Shown: in pieces, positions 1-8,232 of the stretch
How positions within the stretch are numbered: position 1 is the stretch's first letter
Layout of the letters: every line of letters starts with the position of its first letter
Assembly (NCBI RefSeq): GCF_030123325.1
Contig: NZ_CP126106.1
Coordinates: forward strand, 4,120,001-4,184,000
Origin: Peribacillus simplex
Lineage (GTDB): Bacteria > Bacillota > Bacilli > Bacillales > DSM-1321
Length of the DNA: 64,000 nucleotides
Reading direction: 5' to 3'
The notes under the pieces: model-generated
The model's input: only the letters and a program-made list of their open reading frames with translations
Database searches by the model: none
What the model was told of the DNA's origin: nothing
Made by a program: the position numbers and the translations under genes

Positions 1-249
1 GTGTATTTAAGGTAGTAGTCAACAGGTTTTTTGAAATTTTTTGATAATTCCAAATTGAAAGATTTGTTGTATACGCTTACATACCTATCATGACCACATT
101 CTACAAAAGAAAAGTTTTTTCAATTTTTAATCAAAAAAACTTCAACTGCCCCATTACATTAAATTTCTCCACTGAAATATCCTCGCACTACCCACATGAT
201 GCCAGCCACCAGTAATGATTTTCTCAAATTGCGGAGGTGAAGATTATCC
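1..249. other. AT-rich stretch without a gene
   Basis: I see no ORF with a ribosome binding site, no RNA gene and no clear repeat here. The stretch lies downstream of the first minus-strand gene and runs to the window edge, so it may belong to a gene or leader outside the window. Confidence 0.6.
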
Positions 250-308
250 AAAAAAAGACAGAGGGCTGAACACAGGTGATATTACTCATCCCCTGGTCCA
301 GCCCTTTG
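250..308 (-). terminator. Terminator of the GNAT-like gene
   Basis: On the minus strand a GC-rich stem (AGGGCTG pairing with CAGCCCT, extended by CCAGG/CCTGTG) is followed by a run of T. It lies directly after the stop codon at 311. Confidence 0.7.
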
Positions 309-310
309 GT

Positions 311-586
311 TCATTTAGCCAATACATCCTCGTATTCTGCATTTTTTTCAAATTGTTTTTGAACGAACGAACATACCGGAACAATTTTCAGTTTTTCCTC
401 CCTTGCGAACCCTATTACCTTTTCAACAAGGGCATTTCCTACCTTTTGCCCGCGAAGCTTGTCAGAAACAACGGTATGATCGACCGTGATTTCATCATCA
501 CCTGATTTAAAGAATGTGATTTCCGCTAGTTTCTCACCAGATTCTTCGACAAAAAAAGAACTTTCACCTTTTTTGATATCCACCAT
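311..586 (-). CDS. Small GNAT-like N-acetyltransferase (YjdJ/YidJ type, COG2388)
   Basis: A 91-residue single-domain protein of the short GCN5-related acetyltransferase group. The segment HTVVSDKLRGQKVGNALV (about residues 37-54) looks like the acetyl-CoA pyrophosphate-binding motif R-G-x-x-V/I-G, and the beta-strand spacing before it fits the family. The substrate is unknown. I start at the ATG at 586, which has AGGAGG eight bases upstream, rather than at an upstream in-frame ATG without a ribosome binding site. A sigma-B-like promoter lies just upstream and a terminator just downstream, so it is probably monocistronic. The fold call is good; any function beyond acyl transfer is unknown. Confidence 0.8.
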   Translation of the reverse strand: MVDIKKGESSFFVEESGEKLAEITFFKSGDDEITVDHTVVSDKLRGQKVGNALVEKVIGFAREEKLKIVPVCSFVQKQFEKNAEYEDVLAK

Positions 587-617
587 CTTGATGACCTCCT
601 TATAGTTCCTCTTTATC

Positions 618-642
618 ATATCTCACAAAATGGAAATTAAAC
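618..642 (-). promoter_or_regulatory. Possible sigma-B promoter for the GNAT-like gene
   Basis: On the minus strand GTTTAA (642-637) is followed after 13 bases by AGATAT (623-618). The -35 is perfect and the -10 matches 4 of 6 positions of GGGTAT. The 13-base spacing equals that of the three stress-gene promoters near 40-42 kb. The weak -10 makes this tentative. Confidence 0.4.
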
Positions 643-1005
643 AAATATTTAAAACGCAATCGAAATTGAATGACGTAAAGTACTTCCAAGAGTTTCAAGC
701 TAGCATTGACCATGTGAAGTTTATTTACAAAATGAAGGTGGCTGTTAAATATTTTTTCAAGGAAGGCAAAAGACAAAACTTGATCGTTCTTTTCCTCGCT
801 GCTGATATGCACTTCCGGTAAAAACTAAGTTTTTCCATAGCTGACGTGTAAAATACTGAATGAAATTATTTTTAAAAGGTTTTAATTACTCTTTCAAACC
901 CAAATGAAATACAGTGCTTTTCAAGCTTTCGTTTTTTGATAGCTTTCACTTAATGGAAGAAATCTTTCCATGATGATGTAAGAATAAGTGTATAATAGTA
1001 GAAAC
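643..1005. other. Gene-free AT-rich stretch
   Basis: Two overlapping opposite ORFs of 63 and 70 codons occur here, but neither has a ribosome binding site, a recognisable domain or a codon pattern like its neighbours. I see nothing I can name. Confidence 0.55.
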
Positions 1006-1038
1006 TAAAAAAACTGTCCTATAGGTTAGGACAGTTTT
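1006..1038 (-). terminator. Terminator of the DUF202 operon
   Basis: An inverted repeat (AAAACTGTCCT / AGGACAGTTTT) with a seven-base loop is followed on the minus strand by a T run. It overlaps the stop codon of the DUF202 gene. Confidence 0.85.
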
Positions 1039-1396
1039 AAACTTTTATGAAAACAAAATATAAAATGATCATCGATAACAATACGACCATAAAAACAGCG
1101 ATCAGAATGACGTGCGCACTTGAAGGCCGGAACGTCCCTTCATTGATTTGCCGCTTCTTCTGAAGATAACCGAATGTCGCCAGAACTGTAATCACAAGGC
1201 CCAAGGCACACGTAAACATCCCCAGCACGATACTGATCAAGTCAATCCGGTCATCCCGATGCACACCAATCGTAAAATGCAGGCTTGTCGCCAGAAAACC
1301 AACCCCCACTATCGCAATCACCGTTCTTATCCACGCTAAGAAGGTGCGTTCATTAGCAAGATGCTGCTGGGCATATTTCAATTGGTCTTTCTCCAT
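1037..1396 (-). CDS. DUF202 family membrane protein (YidH-like)
   Basis: A 119-residue integral membrane protein. The N-terminal QHLANERTFLAWIRTVIAI motif (about residues 11-29) is the signature of the DUF202/YidH family, followed by three predicted membrane helices (about 20-40, 55-80, 95-117). The family is widespread, often annotated as an inner-membrane protein, and its biochemical role is unknown. AGGTGATG precedes the ATG. It follows a 57-aa membrane protein gene on the same strand and ends in a strong terminator, so the two probably form a small operon. Confidence 0.85.
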   Translation of the reverse strand: MEKDQLKYAQQHLANERTFLAWIRTVIAIVGVGFLATSLHFTIGVHRDDRIDLISIVLGMFTCALGLVITVLATFGYLQKKRQINEGTFRPSSAHVILIAVFMVVLLSMIILYFVFIKV

Positions 1397-1437
1397 GTCA
1401 TCACCTTAATCGCACGATTTTGATCAATCTTAAAAAA

Positions 1438-1611
1438 TCATCTTTTCAGTAGCCGAAAGGCCCTGAACATAGACCCCACAAACATTAGCCCTGCACCGCC
1501 GAGCAATAAATATATACATAGTGTTTTATCAATGACATTCAAAGGATAAAGCAATGCCCCCAGCGCAACGACTGCTCCTATCCCCGTTATGGCCCATCCT
1601 ATTTTTTTCAT
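1438..1611 (-). CDS. 57-aa small membrane protein
   Basis: A short ORF with a good ribosome binding site (TTAGGAG, 6 bases before the ATG). The protein starts MKKIGWAITGIG and has two predicted membrane helices separated by a short loop (about residues 4-24 and 30-50), ending in a basic tail RAFRLLKR. It lies 41 bases upstream of the DUF202 gene on the same strand and is probably cotranscribed with it. I do not recognise a named family. The call as a real gene rests on the ribosome binding site, the coherent two-helix pattern and the operon position. Confidence 0.6.
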   Translation of the reverse strand: MKKIGWAITGIGAVVALGALLYPLNVIDKTLCIYLLLGGAGLMFVGSMFRAFRLLKR

Positions 1612-1973
1612 TCGCAACTCCTAAAATTAATTATTTAGTGAAGGTCCCTGGTTTCCCCTTATTTTAAAAAGTCCCCTCATTACTAGCTTAAACCATTTAA
1701 AAACTAACAACAAGTGAGATCCCCTAATTATCTTCACGCAAAAAAGAGCCATAAATGACTCCCTGTTTTGAACACGCCCAAACCCAGCCTTTTTTTATCC
1801 TTTTCCATATATTCGTTTATTTTTCTTCTTCCCACCCATACCCGAAGTTCCCTTTTGCAAAGGGTGGCAATTCCGTGTATCAGGAGACCAATCCCCACCC
1901 TCCAAAGGGATGAAGGAACCACCAATAACCAGGAGGCGGGAATCGCGGAGAATCTCTAAAGGCTGCAAACAAG
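1612..1973. other. Gene-free intergenic stretch
   Basis: A 63-codon minus ORF (1734-1925) lacks a ribosome binding site and any family likeness. The stretch is unusually rich in C runs on the plus strand (G runs on minus). I see no RNA gene. It may contain a decayed gene that I cannot identify. Confidence 0.5.
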
Positions 1974-2330
1974 TCAGTTGGATTTCATTCTATTGTATCC
2001 CCGTTCTTCGTACGGCTGTATTTTTTCCAGCCACTCTTCTTCAAGTTTTTTCAATTCCCGTTTAGCATCAAAAAAACCTGTTTCTTTCGGTTTCAATACC
2101 TGCAGTACCTCAAAAGAAAAAGCATCTTTCCCATATTCGTTCCACTCACCTTGCAGCACTTTATTCGTGTTTGTTCCGATTTCCAATTCAAATTGTTTCC
2201 CCTTCAACGTCTTTAAATTCCTGGTGCTTCCGATAAAGACTTTATTATTTACCGTATTTCTTATTTGATATACACCTGCTTCAACTTTCGTTTCTTTATA
2301 TAATTGCTTCAATTCTTTTTTTCGATCCAT
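1974..2330 (-). CDS. GIY-YIG nuclease family protein
   Basis: A 118-residue protein with a stand-alone GIY-YIG-type domain. The AGVYQIRNTVNNKVFIGSTRN stretch (about residues 17-37) carries the diverged GVY...FIGST signature, where standard members have GIY...YIGS/YVG. A conserved Glu-rich helix and a final NR motif (GYNRM) follow. Such small proteins are presumed nucleases, but most are uncharacterised. The start ATG has TGGAGG seven bases upstream. It lies 18 bases downstream of the DUF2087 regulator on the same strand, so the pair is probably one operon. The replacement of YIG by FIG deserves a check before nuclease activity is assumed. Confidence 0.8.
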   Translation of the reverse strand: MDRKKELKQLYKETKVEAGVYQIRNTVNNKVFIGSTRNLKTLKGKQFELEIGTNTNKVLQGEWNEYGKDAFSFEVLQVLKPKETGFFDAKRELKKLEEEWLEKIQPYEERGYNRMKSN

Positions 2331-2348
2331 ATTTCTTGCCTCCAGTCA

Positions 2349-3104
2349 TCATTTCTTCAGCCAATATTGGCTCCCATCAGCCTTTCTATCCAAGAATCCA
2401 TATTCTATTAAATATCTTCTCAATAGAACATGATCAGGATAAACGGCACCCAATATTTGATTGATTTCTTTCTCTTCGTATTTCCGCTCTTTTTCAAATC
2501 GGTTGATAATTTCTTGGAGAATGATCAGTCTTTGTTTTTCCTTTGGCGGGAAAGACTTTAATGTATCCTGACTGCCTTTAGGGAAGTATTTTTTCAGTAC
2601 AGCCACCTTTTCATCCTCGGTAACGTTATAACGATCATCGACCATCCTCGCTTTTTGATGAAGCGGGATGAATGCCGGCGCATGTTCATCTTTATCTTTC
2701 AAAAGTTCCATCAAGGCTAAAAACAACTTAGCCTGACGCTCTTTCTCTTTCAACACAAAGCGATGGTTCCTAATGGTGGAAGGACTCCCAATCCCCATTT
2801 CCTCCTGAACCTCAGCATCATTCTTCCCTTGGTAAAAAAGGCGAAGCAGGCGATTTTGATGGTCCGTGAGACCCGTAAGTTTTTTATCGAGATCAATCAA
2901 GTAATCGAAAACGGAGCGGTGTGCATGTTCAATATGAATTCCCATATACCTCTTCGCTTCATAAAGAACCCCATCTTTCGGGTATACGATCCCCTTTTCA
3001 ATTGCATTTCCACACAGCAAACAAACATATTGATTCTCACCTTCGATATACCCTTGTTTAAGCTCATCCTGAGATGCACTCCAAAACATTTCAGCGTCCT
3101 TCAT
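2349..3104 (-). CDS. DUF2087 protein with LuxR-like helix-turn-helix
   Basis: A 251-residue putative transcriptional regulator. Residues about 26-31 hold a CLLCG zinc-ribbon-like Cys pair near an HIEHAH histidine cluster (about 57-62). A LuxR-like helix-turn-helix follows at about 78-115 (LTDHQNRLLRLFYQGKNDAE then STIRNHRFVLKEKERQAK). The C-terminal region (about 165-251) fits DUF2087: KVAVLKKYFPKGS, FPPKEKQRLIIL, YEEKEINQIL, LRRYLIEYGFLDR. It probably controls its own operon with the downstream GIY-YIG gene, although the signal and regulon are unknown. GGAAGTG precedes the ATG at modest spacing. Confidence 0.8.
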   Translation of the reverse strand: MKDAEMFWSASQDELKQGYIEGENQYVCLLCGNAIEKGIVYPKDGVLYEAKRYMGIHIEHAHRSVFDYLIDLDKKLTGLTDHQNRLLRLFYQGKNDAEVQEEMGIGSPSTIRNHRFVLKEKERQAKLFLALMELLKDKDEHAPAFIPLHQKARMVDDRYNVTEDEKVAVLKKYFPKGSQDTLKSFPPKEKQRLIILQEIINRFEKERKYEEKEINQILGAVYPDHVLLRRYLIEYGFLDRKADGSQYWLKK

Positions 3105-3240
3105 TAAACAAACACTTCCCTAAAAAGTTTATAATATAATAAACATAATATTAATTTGTTTGCTTTATGTCAATGTTTTTCCTGTTTTTTATAACTCCAG
3201 CAACCTGAGATCATAAAAAAGATTAATTAGAATTAGATAT

Positions 3241-3275
3241 AAAAAAAAGCATCCGATCACGGATGCCTTTTTTTC
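3241..3275 (-). terminator. Terminator after the 66-aa gene
   Basis: A perfect stem GCATCCG/CGGATGC (3249-3266) with a four-base loop, flanked by A and T runs on both sides, so it can work in both directions. It lies downstream of the 66-aa gene. Confidence 0.85.
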
Positions 3276-3309
3276 TGTCATATGAAATTTCGTTAGAGCT
3301 CATTAAGTA

Positions 3310-3510
3310 TTAGCTTGGCACAAACTTAAGTATTCCTTCCAGATAAACACCTTGTTCTTTTCGTGTGCATTCCCTCAACTTGATTCTTCCTTCTTTTTCT
3401 AACTCCTTGGCTAATTGGACCACTTCAGTTCCACCTTCGGTTATTTCGACTGAGAAGAAATTGCCCCGAGTGGAAGTTTGAATGAACTTAAATAATTTAT
3501 CTTTATTCAT
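3310..3510 (-). CDS. Hypothetical 66-aa protein
   Basis: A short soluble protein of mixed charge (starts MNKDKLFKFIQTSTRGNF, ends GILKFVPS). AAGGAG lies eight bases before the ATG and a clear terminator follows the stop, which together support a real monocistronic gene. I do not recognise the family. No transmembrane segment, signal peptide or metal motif is visible. Confidence 0.6.
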   Translation of the reverse strand: MNKDKLFKFIQTSTRGNFFSVEITEGGTEVVQLAKELEKEGRIKLRECTRKEQGVYLEGILKFVPS

Positions 3511-3616
3511 CGAAACATCTCCTTATTTATAACAAGTTCGACATAAAAGGTCATCCACCTGCGATAAATATGAAATAAAAAACATCTTGCTGCATATCAT
3601 CCATAAAACAAAAAGA

Positions 3617-3651
3617 AAAAAGCCAAAACCTTTTAAAGGTTTTGGCTTTAA
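3617..3651 (-). terminator. Terminator of the downstream tRNA-Arg copy
   Basis: A long stem AAAGCCAAAACC/GGTTTTGGCTTT with flanking A and T runs, immediately after the 3' end of the tRNA-Arg at 3657-3730. Confidence 0.85.
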
Positions 3652-3656
3652 GTTAG

Positions 3657-3730
<74 letters not shown>

Positions 3731-3998
3731 ATATCGCTATTTTTCTTCAGTTCAGTATAACGGCCACTTTTCGAACTTAGACCGTAACAGTAATTCTTAT
3801 TATAACTTAGTATAATACTCATTGCAATACTAGTAATATTTAATTTTGAAGAGTTTTAGAACATCCCTGCCATTAATTCAATAATTATCATGGTATTTGA
3901 ATGAAGTTTGCAGTAAAAAAATGGAGAATACACTTTATCGAACAATTAGAAGTTAACTTATTTCTACTTCAACATCTGATAAGCTTTTTTTGGTCATA
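3731..3998. other. Spacer between the two tRNA-Arg copies
   Basis: AT-rich with no ORF that has a ribosome binding site. It must hold the promoter of tRNA copy 1 because copy 2 is followed by its own terminator. I see no repeat of the tRNA flanks, so only the tRNA body is duplicated. Confidence 0.5.
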
Positions 3999-4030
3999 CG
4001 AAAAAACCTTCTATATAGAAGGTTTTCGTA
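3999..4030 (-). terminator. Terminator of the upstream tRNA-Arg copy
   Basis: A palindromic stem AAAACCTTCT/AGAAGGTTTT directly downstream of tRNA-Arg copy 2, with a T run on the minus strand. Its sequence is unrelated to the terminator of copy 1. Confidence 0.85.
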
Positions 4031-4055
4031 GCGGGATTTAAATCCACTAAGTTAG

Positions 4056-4129
<74 letters not shown>

Positions 4130-4254
4130 GTTTATGATATAAGTTGCGGTAAAACTTATGTATTACCTTAACTGTTCCCTTAGGACACTTCTTATTATAG
4201 TAGGATATCAAAAGAAAGTCAACGGCTTTTCATAAAAAGTTTTTTCTTTTTTAC

Positions 4255-4287
4255 GAACCAGGAAGCGGGTAAAAACGCTTCCTGTTC
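4255..4287 (-). terminator. Hairpin after ysnB
   Basis: A strong stem GAACAGGAAGCG/CGCTTCCTGGTTC follows the ysnB stop codon. The downstream T run on the minus strand is weak, so it may be an imperfect terminator or an RNA-stabilising 3' hairpin. Confidence 0.6.
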
Positions 4288-4300
4288 ATAATACATGAAG

Positions 4301-4813
4301 TCATTCCATTTGATAAGCATTTCTTAGTTCCTCAACGATTTTTCCTTCAAGGTCATAAAAGATGATTTCAAGTTGGTCATTTCCGATATCCAAAATGGCA
4401 TAGGTTTTCTCTTTTCGTCCACGCGGCTGCCGTATGCTTCCCGGGTTGATGAAGAGCTTGCCGTCAATCAATTCTGAACCCGCAGCGTGGGAATGGCCAA
4501 AGCAAATAATATCCGCCCCTGTCTCTTCACTTTTATATGATAGGTTCATCAAGGTCATATTTATGTTATAGAGGTGTCCATGCGTAAGGAAGAAACGCTT
4601 GCCTGCAATACTCTCGACAATATCATTCGGATATGCCGAATCATGGTCACAATTCCCACGAACGGCTAAGAACTCCGACATGTGGGGGTCATTTCTTTCC
4701 AACTCTGAATCACCGCAATGGATCATGGCAGCAACCTCTTGTTTATGACGGTCGGCAATCATGCTGATTTCATGAGTTAAGCCATGACTGTCACTCATTA
4801 TTAGCACTTTCAT
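4301..4813 (-). CDS. ysnB: YsnB-type metallophosphoesterase
   Basis: A 170-residue cytoplasmic phosphodiesterase of the MJ0936/YfcE branch of calcineurin-like metallophosphoesterases. All metal ligands are in place: SDSHG (about residues 7-11), HCGD (32-35), RGNCD (52-56), THGH (77-80) and GHSH (106-109). The physiological substrate in Bacillus is not established. I prefer the ATG at 4813 because AAGGA lies eight bases upstream; a GTG at 4819 overlapping the rdgB stop is the alternative. It is translationally linked to rdgB, an arrangement conserved with B. subtilis rph-ysnA-ysnB, except that here rph is only a relic. Confidence 0.92.
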   Translation of the reverse strand: MKVLIMSDSHGLTHEISMIADRHKQEVAAMIHCGDSELERNDPHMSEFLAVRGNCDHDSAYPNDIVESIAGKRFFLTHGHLYNINMTLMNLSYKSEETGADIICFGHSHAAGSELIDGKLFINPGSIRQPRGRKEKTYAILDIGNDQLEIIFYDLEGKIVEELRNAYQME

Positions 4814-4815
4814 CG

Positions 4816-5427
4816 TCACATTCCTTCTTCCCTTTTTAGAAATGGATCAAGTTTTTCATCCAGAGCCCTCAATGCGTTGGCACGGTGGCTGATTTTGTTT
4901 TTTTCCTCTTTTGTCAATTCGGCGTTTGTTTTGCCCTGTTCCTCAACAAAAAAGATGGGATCATAACCGAATCCATTCGTTCCTGAAGGCTGTTCTGTAA
5001 TCAAGCCTTCCATCGTTCCCGATACCGTAATCGTTTCCTGGTTGGGTGACGCTAGCGCCAAGGCGCAATAAAACCTCGCCGTCCTATCCTCTTTCGGCAC
5101 GCCTTCCAGCTCCCGGAGGACTTTTTCCGTGTTTGCTTCATCACTCTTGGACTCTCCAGCATAGCGCGCAGAATATACGCCAGGACGGCCCTCCAATGCA
5201 TCTACAATCAATCCGGAATCATCAGCAATGACAAAGTGGCCTAGCTGATGGGCAATGGCCTCTGCCTTCAGGATCGCGTTTTCTTCAAAAGTCGTGCCTG
5301 TTTCCTCGACATCAGGAGCATCCGGTACATCGAGAAGTGTTTTGACTTCATACCCTTTTGCAGAGAATAAGCTTTCGAACTCCTTGGCTTTCCCTTTATT
5401 TTTCGTTGCAATGATTACTGTCTTCAT
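4816..5427 (-). CDS. rdgB: XTP/dITP pyrophosphatase (HAM1/RdgB family)
   Basis: A 203-residue nucleotide-sanitising enzyme that hydrolyses non-canonical dITP, XTP and related purine nucleotides to monophosphates, keeping them out of DNA and RNA. The family motifs are visible: ATKNKGKAKEF (about 7-17) for triphosphate binding, TFEENAILKA, ADDSGLIVDALEGRPGVYSARYAG (split around residues 68-91) with the metal-binding Asp pair, GTNGFGYDPIF and the C-terminal SHRANAL. Length is normal. It overlaps ysnB by a few bases. In B. subtilis it follows rph; here it follows a decayed rph fragment, so its promoter may now lie in the ger operon or the relic. Confidence 0.95.
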   Translation of the reverse strand: MKTVIIATKNKGKAKEFESLFSAKGYEVKTLLDVPDAPDVEETGTTFEENAILKAEAIAHQLGHFVIADDSGLIVDALEGRPGVYSARYAGESKSDEANTEKVLRELEGVPKEDRTARFYCALALASPNQETITVSGTMEGLITEQPSGTNGFGYDPIFFVEEQGKTNAELTKEEKNKISHRANALRALDEKLDPFLKREEGM

Positions 5428-5444
5428 TTTTCATTTCACCCTTT

Positions 5445-5625
5445 TTTATTTTATCGGCATGAAGCTCATTATGGGCTAAGAAAGAATTCGCTGTAACTCG
5501 TTATATGTAAAAGCCCCATCTTCTCCAATGCCAAACGGACGAATCCAGCGCTGCCCTTCACAACAACGGCCGCTGGATTATCCAGATAAGTTAAGTCTAA
5601 CACAACTCCCACATCTGCAATAACC
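5445..5625 (-). pseudogene. rph: Remnant of ribonuclease PH (rph) 3' end
   Basis: Reading the minus strand, one frame gives GVVLDLTYLDNPAA, which matches the RNase PH segment GILLDLNYEEDSSA. After a small deletion, GFVR is followed in another frame by FGIGEDGAFTYNELQRILS and a stop, which matches the family's QGTGEEATFSREDLNGLL. A further frame continues as LAHNELHADK. At least two frameshifts, an in-frame stop and loss of about the first two thirds show it is dead. Position agrees with B. subtilis (gerM-rph-rdgB-ysnB). The gerC stop codon lies only about 15 bases before the homology begins, so the germination operon seems to have replaced the 5' part. This is read by eye from memory of the family, without an alignment tool. 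Confidence 0.8.
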
Positions 5626-5638
5626 CGAAACTTGTAAT

Positions 5639-6760
5639 CTAACGTTTGTAATTTTCACTATGTTCAATATGGATATTAACTTTTATGTTATTTATTGAAG
5701 TCTTATCAAAGGAATTAATAATTTTATTATCCCACTTATTGACATGGTATCTGTATGCCTTTTCACTGATGTTAAAAAGGTCTGTTTTGATTTTTCCCCC
5801 TGTCTCCAACGTCTTCAAAATATCTTCCTTAATTTTTATTTCCACCTTTTTTTCGATTTTTTCCATATCAAAGTTATCTATATTTTGTTTCAATATCCCA
5901 TTTGCTCTCACTTCTAGATCATATAAGGGTTTCTTTTGCCGCTCCAACACCATGATGTTTGTTTTGGGGTCCATGATTTCAACACTTACCTTTTGTTCGT
6001 TCAGCGAAAAGAACATCACTGTCGCCTTATTTTCAACCCATTTTAAGCCTATCAAATCTTGTTTACTTACGAACCCTTTATATTGCTGCTTTGATACAAC
6101 ATAGCCGCCATTCAACGTTGGTATCTTCTTTCCTTTCCCTCCCTCTGAGAAATGATGCTCATTTATGACCAAAGAGGGAATTAAAATGGAACCAACCGGT
6201 TGATAAAACTTCGAAACCAGTTCACTGAATTTTAACGGTGATATGAAATAGTTCTCATTAATAACGGTCTCTGGCCTTTGAATGATCGTGAATAAGTTAG
6301 GAAGATTAAAGAAACTATCACTGTCAAACACCTTTTTAATATCCTCGTTCGTAACGAACAGCCATGAATTGTATCGCAATAAAGGCTCTTTCCCTACATA
6401 TTCAATGAAATCCATCATTTTATTCTTGATTATACGCTCACTTAAAATGAAGGAGTTAATATGCCCGATATACAGCGGTAATGCGGCATGTTGTTCTAAT
6501 TCGGTAAATGCTTCCTCAATACTTTCCCCTTTACCTTCCCCAATGACAACAGAAGATTTTTCTTGTAATATAGCGGCCCCCTCCTGTTTTGCAATATCCG
6601 CAAAATTCAACGCTTGAAAGTATAAGATGAATTCACCCTCCTTATAATCGATCCCTAGGGCTGTTCCATATGTTTGGGCATGAATTTCCTTCATTCCCCA
6701 ACATCCTGTCGTCAGTAAAAGTTGACAGCCAATAATCATGACTGCAATTAGCCTTCTCAT
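5639..6760 (-). CDS. Ger(x)C-type spore germination lipoprotein
   Basis: A 373-residue C subunit of a GerA-type germinant receptor. The N-terminus is a lipoprotein signal ending LLLTTGC, with lipidated Cys at about residue 20. The extracytoplasmic part has the family pattern: YGTALGIDY near the start, the FQALNFADIA stretch, TNEDIKKVFDSDSFFNLPNLF, and near the end LKTLETGGKIKTDLFNISEKAYRYHVNKW in pieces. The ATG overlaps the stop of the A subunit gene. It acts in the inner spore membrane with its A and B partners. The germinant cannot be deduced. The stop codon sits beside the rph relic. Confidence 0.92.
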   Translation of the reverse strand: MRRLIAVMIIGCQLLLTTGCWGMKEIHAQTYGTALGIDYKEGEFILYFQALNFADIAKQEGAAILQEKSSVVIGEGKGESIEEAFTELEQHAALPLYIGHINSFILSERIIKNKMMDFIEYVGKEPLLRYNSWLFVTNEDIKKVFDSDSFFNLPNLFTIIQRPETVINENYFISPLKFSELVSKFYQPVGSILIPSLVINEHHFSEGGKGKKIPTLNGGYVVSKQQYKGFVSKQDLIGLKWVENKATVMFFSLNEQKVSVEIMDPKTNIMVLERQKKPLYDLEVRANGILKQNIDNFDMEKIEKKVEIKIKEDILKTLETGGKIKTDLFNISEKAYRYHVNKWDNKIINSFDKTSINNIKVNIHIEHSENYKR

Positions 6761-8232
6761 TTGTTTGACTCCTTTTGAGGTTCATTATCAGTTGACTGAA
6801 TAGCTTGATTCCGCTGTCTTAACATCCCATCCGGAAGCCTGAATAAGACTTTTAACATATCCGATTTATTTGGTTTGGAAAGTGGATTCACAAAAGGCTG
6901 GCCGAAACTTTCCAAGGAAACCACAACAATCAAGACAAGGAATATTCCCATGAAGAATCCAAACAAGCCTAAAAACGCTGAACACGCAAATATGAATAAC
7001 CTTATAAGAACGATATTCCCAGCAATATTCTGATTGATTAAGGTATAGCTTGCGAGAACTGTAACAGCTATTATTACAAGCATGGAGGGTGAAGTCAGCC
7101 CTGCCCGAATCGCTGCATCACCTATGATCAACCCACCCAATACAGAAACTGTCGGACCTACAGCTTTTGGCAGGCGAAGACCAGCTTCTTTAAATAGCTC
7201 AAACAATATGATCATCATGAAAGCCTCCAACGAAGCAGGTATCGGCAATCCCTGTCTCGTGATTGAAATCGTCGCAAGAAGCGAAAAGGGAATTTGGTCG
7301 AATTGATAGGAAACTAACGCTATAAAAAAACCAGGTAACGTAACCGCTACAAATAAGGCGACTACACGAAGAACGCGCATGAAACTGATGTAAAAAAAGC
7401 TTGCATGTGCGTCATCAGCAGCGTACAGTAACTGATTAATGCTTGTAGGTCCGATCAAGCATGTGGGATTCCCATCCACCAGGATGGCAAAGCGCCCTTG
7501 ATTCAAAGATTCAACAACATAGTCCGGTCGACCGATATAATCCATTAAAGGGAAGATGGAAAATTGAGTATCATACAGGTGCTCTTCAACTTGGTAACTG
7601 CTGACTATGATATCAACCTTTAATGAATCCAATCGTTTTTTAATATCCATAAGAATAGAGGGATTAATAATGTCATCTATATAAAGTAACAATATTTTAG
7701 TTTTACTTCTTTTCCCGACTGTATATTCAATGCATTTAAGTGTTGACGTTTTTAACCTTTGGCGAATTAAAGACATGTTATCCGATATATTCTCAACAAA
7801 TCCATCTCTAGGTCCGCGAATGGAAGATTCTATATTGGACTCTTCCGGACTGCGCTTAGGGGAATTAGCTAATGGGGTATAGTAAATTTCATTAGAAGAT
7901 TCATTAATGATGATTAGGTCTCCTGAAAAAAGGATGCTTTCTACTTCCTCTTTTAAATCGGAGTTTTTTTTTAGCATACTGATTTCCATAATATTGCTTA
8001 ATCGGTCAATTGTTAATTCTCCATTTTCTTGAACCGCTTTTGATATTGTAGGCAGTATCACTTCATTGATGAATTGCATATCGACTAAGTTTGGCGCATA
8101 TAAAAACCCCAACAAATAACGACCTTCAGGATCAAATGTTTTTTTTCTTAAAACAACATCAGAGGAATGTTCGAACCATTTTTGGATTTCGTCAATGCAA
8201 GAAGGAGTTCCATTCAATTTTCCCTTCCTCAT
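6757..8232 (-). CDS. GerA-type spore germination protein, A subunit
   Basis: A 491-residue A subunit of a GerA-family germinant receptor. The soluble N-terminal half (about 1-275) includes the conserved VVESLNQGRFAILVDGNPTCLIGPT region just before the membrane part. The C-terminal half (about 285-455) has several hydrophobic helices with the signatures LPIPASLEAFMMIILFE and LPKAVGPTVSVLGGLIIGDAA (quoted here in part only) followed by PSMLVIIAVT. Start and stop overlap the neighbouring B and C genes (ATGA-type overlaps), so the three are one translationally coupled operon in the order B-A-C. Known family members form ligand-gated complexes in the spore inner membrane. Confidence 0.93.
   Translation of the reverse strand: MRKGKLNGTPSCIDEIQKWFEHSSDVVLRKKTFDPEGRYLLGFLYAPNLVDMQFINEVILPTISKAVQENGELTIDRLSNIMEISMLKKNSDLKEEVESILFSGDLIIINESSNEIYYTPLANSPKRSPEESNIESSIRGPRDGFVENISDNMSLIRQRLKTSTLKCIEYTVGKRSKTKILLLYIDDIINPSILMDIKKRLDSLKVDIIVSSYQVEEHLYDTQFSIFPLMDYIGRPDYVVESLNQGRFAILVDGNPTCLIGPTSINQLLYAADDAHASFFYISFMRVLRVVALFVAVTLPGFFIALVSYQFDQIPFSLLATISITRQGLPIPASLEAFMMIILFELFKEAGLRLPKAVGPTVSVLGGLIIGDAAIRAGLTSPSMLVIIAVTVLASYTLINQNIAGNIVLIRLFIFACSAFLGLFGFFMGIFLVLIVVVSLESFGQPFVNPLSKPNKSDMLKVLFRLPDGMLRQRNQAIQSTDNEPQKESNK

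Noticed and set aside
1734..1959. Opposed 63-codon ORFs between the small membrane gene and GIY-YIG
   Set aside because: No start signal or family likeness; both probably reflect skewed base composition.
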